Source of the DNA: Pantoea trifolii
GTDB taxonomy: Bacteria; Pseudomonadota; Gammaproteobacteria; Enterobacterales; Enterobacteriaceae
Reading direction: 5' to 3'
Length of the DNA: 64,000 bases
Assembly (NCBI RefSeq): GCF_024506435.1
Contig: NZ_JANIET010000001.1
Location: forward strand, 1,178,001 to 1,242,000
Below, one piece after another: positions 63,632 to 64,000 of this stretch (its first letter is position 1; the number at the start of each line of letters is the position of its first letter). The translations under genes and the position numbers were made by a program. Below the pieces are notes generated by a model that saw only the letters and a list, made by a program, of their open reading frames with translations, was not told the DNA's origin and searched no databases.

Positions 63632-64000
63632 TTATTTGTACGCGGACTGATGCACGCCAACGGCACGACCTGAAGGGTCATCCATTGATTTAAAGGCTTC
63701 ATCCCACTCAATCGCTTTAGCAGAAGAGCAGGCCACCGATGGACCGCCCGGCACACACTCAGCAGCGCTGGCGATCGGGAACAACTCTTCAAAGATCTCG
63801 CGATACAGATACGCTTCTTTCGAGTTCGGCGTGTTGTACGGGAAGCGGAAGTGCGCAGTCGACAGCTGTTGGTCAGTGATTTGCTTCGCCGCCACTTCTT
63901 TCAACGTATCGATCCAGCTGTAGCCAACACCGTCTGAGAACTGCTCTTTCTGGCGCCACGCCACACTTTCTGGCAGATAAGAAGAGAAGCATTCACGCAG
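63632..64000 (-). CDS. asnB: Asparagine synthetase B, C-terminal part (5' end outside the window)
   Basis: The last about 122 residues of the glutamine-hydrolysing asparagine synthetase are visible: ILKEQ-type WRQKEQFSDGVGYSWIDTLKEVA, PNSKEAYLYREIFEELFP and the tail with WDEAFKSMDDPSGRAVGVHQSAYK, which agrees with E. coli AsnB. It makes asparagine from aspartate, ATP and glutamine. The frame stays open to the right edge. Confidence 0.93.
   Translation of the reverse strand: MRECFSSYLPESVAWRQKEQFSDGVGYSWIDTLKEVAAKQITDQQLSTAHFRFPYNTPNSKEAYLYREIFEELFPIASAAECVPGGPSVACSSAKAIEWDEAFKSMDDPSGRAVGVHQSAYK

Noticed and set aside
1..64000. CRISPR arrays, integrases, insertion sequences and rRNA genes
   Set aside because: No regularly spaced repeats, transposase or integrase motifs were seen. 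Accessory blocks lack visible mobile-element borders within the window.

Overview
The window is a stretch of enterobacterial chromosome, most likely from the Pantoea/Erwinia group (Erwiniaceae). This rests on the proteins recalled as close relatives of Escherichia coli products and on the order leuS-lptE-holA-nadD-rsfS-rlmH-mrdA-mrdB-rlpA-dacA-ybeD-lipB-lipA followed by tatE, cspE and pagP. To the right lie gltIJKL, lnt-corC-ybeY-ybeZ, miaB, ubiF, a seven-tRNA operon and asnB, as in E. coli. The genus is an inference from memory; no search was run.

Left accessory part (1-20 kb). Positions 1-5780 hold a minus-strand type VI secretion (T6SS) cargo operon: a short TssL, VgrG, a DUF4123 adaptor, a DUF3304 lipoprotein (probable immunity protein) and a Tle1-like DUF2235 lipase cut by the window edge. 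Next is a complete Ter stress-response island (6.3-16.9 kb). It has a TerW-like regulator, a five-gene minus-strand biosynthetic operon (ATP-grasp, phosphoribosyltransferase/TRSP, HAD phosphatase, StiP/PELOTA phosphoribosyltransferase, HpcH/HpaI lyase-like) and the divergent terZABCDE operon. The divergent region carries two similar inverted repeats. A HAD-IB phosphatase, an AI-2E-type membrane protein, a small DUF1272 protein, an RcnB-like His/Asp-rich protein, a YbiV-like phosphatase and a chemoreceptor follow.

Middle part (23-38 kb). An iron-dependent alcohol dehydrogenase, the gluconate permease gntT (two overlapping GntR-type operators) and hcxB form a sugar-acid/hydroxy-acid block. After two unknown small proteins and the 27-residue membrane peptide YohP come pagP and cspE. 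Between cspE and tatE the E. coli gene crcB/flc is missing, and a MocR-regulated unit surrounds ybeM: a decarboxylase-like protein, the YbeM amidase and an amino-acid-type ABC transporter. An orphan Ig-like-domain protein sits between tatE and lipA.

Right core part (37.7-64 kb). This carries lipoate synthesis, cell elongation and peptidoglycan genes, ribosome maturation and translation genes, LPS transport, the glutamate/aspartate ABC transporter (with a probable GcvB target site in the gltI leader and a SroC-like gltI-gltJ segment), the ybeZYX-lnt operon, miaB, ubiF, tRNAs (metT-leuW-glnU-glnW-metU-glnV-glnX) and the 3' end of asnB. Five short palindromes with a GTAG head (REP-type) are scattered through the window, two of them paired head to head between ybeL and gltL.
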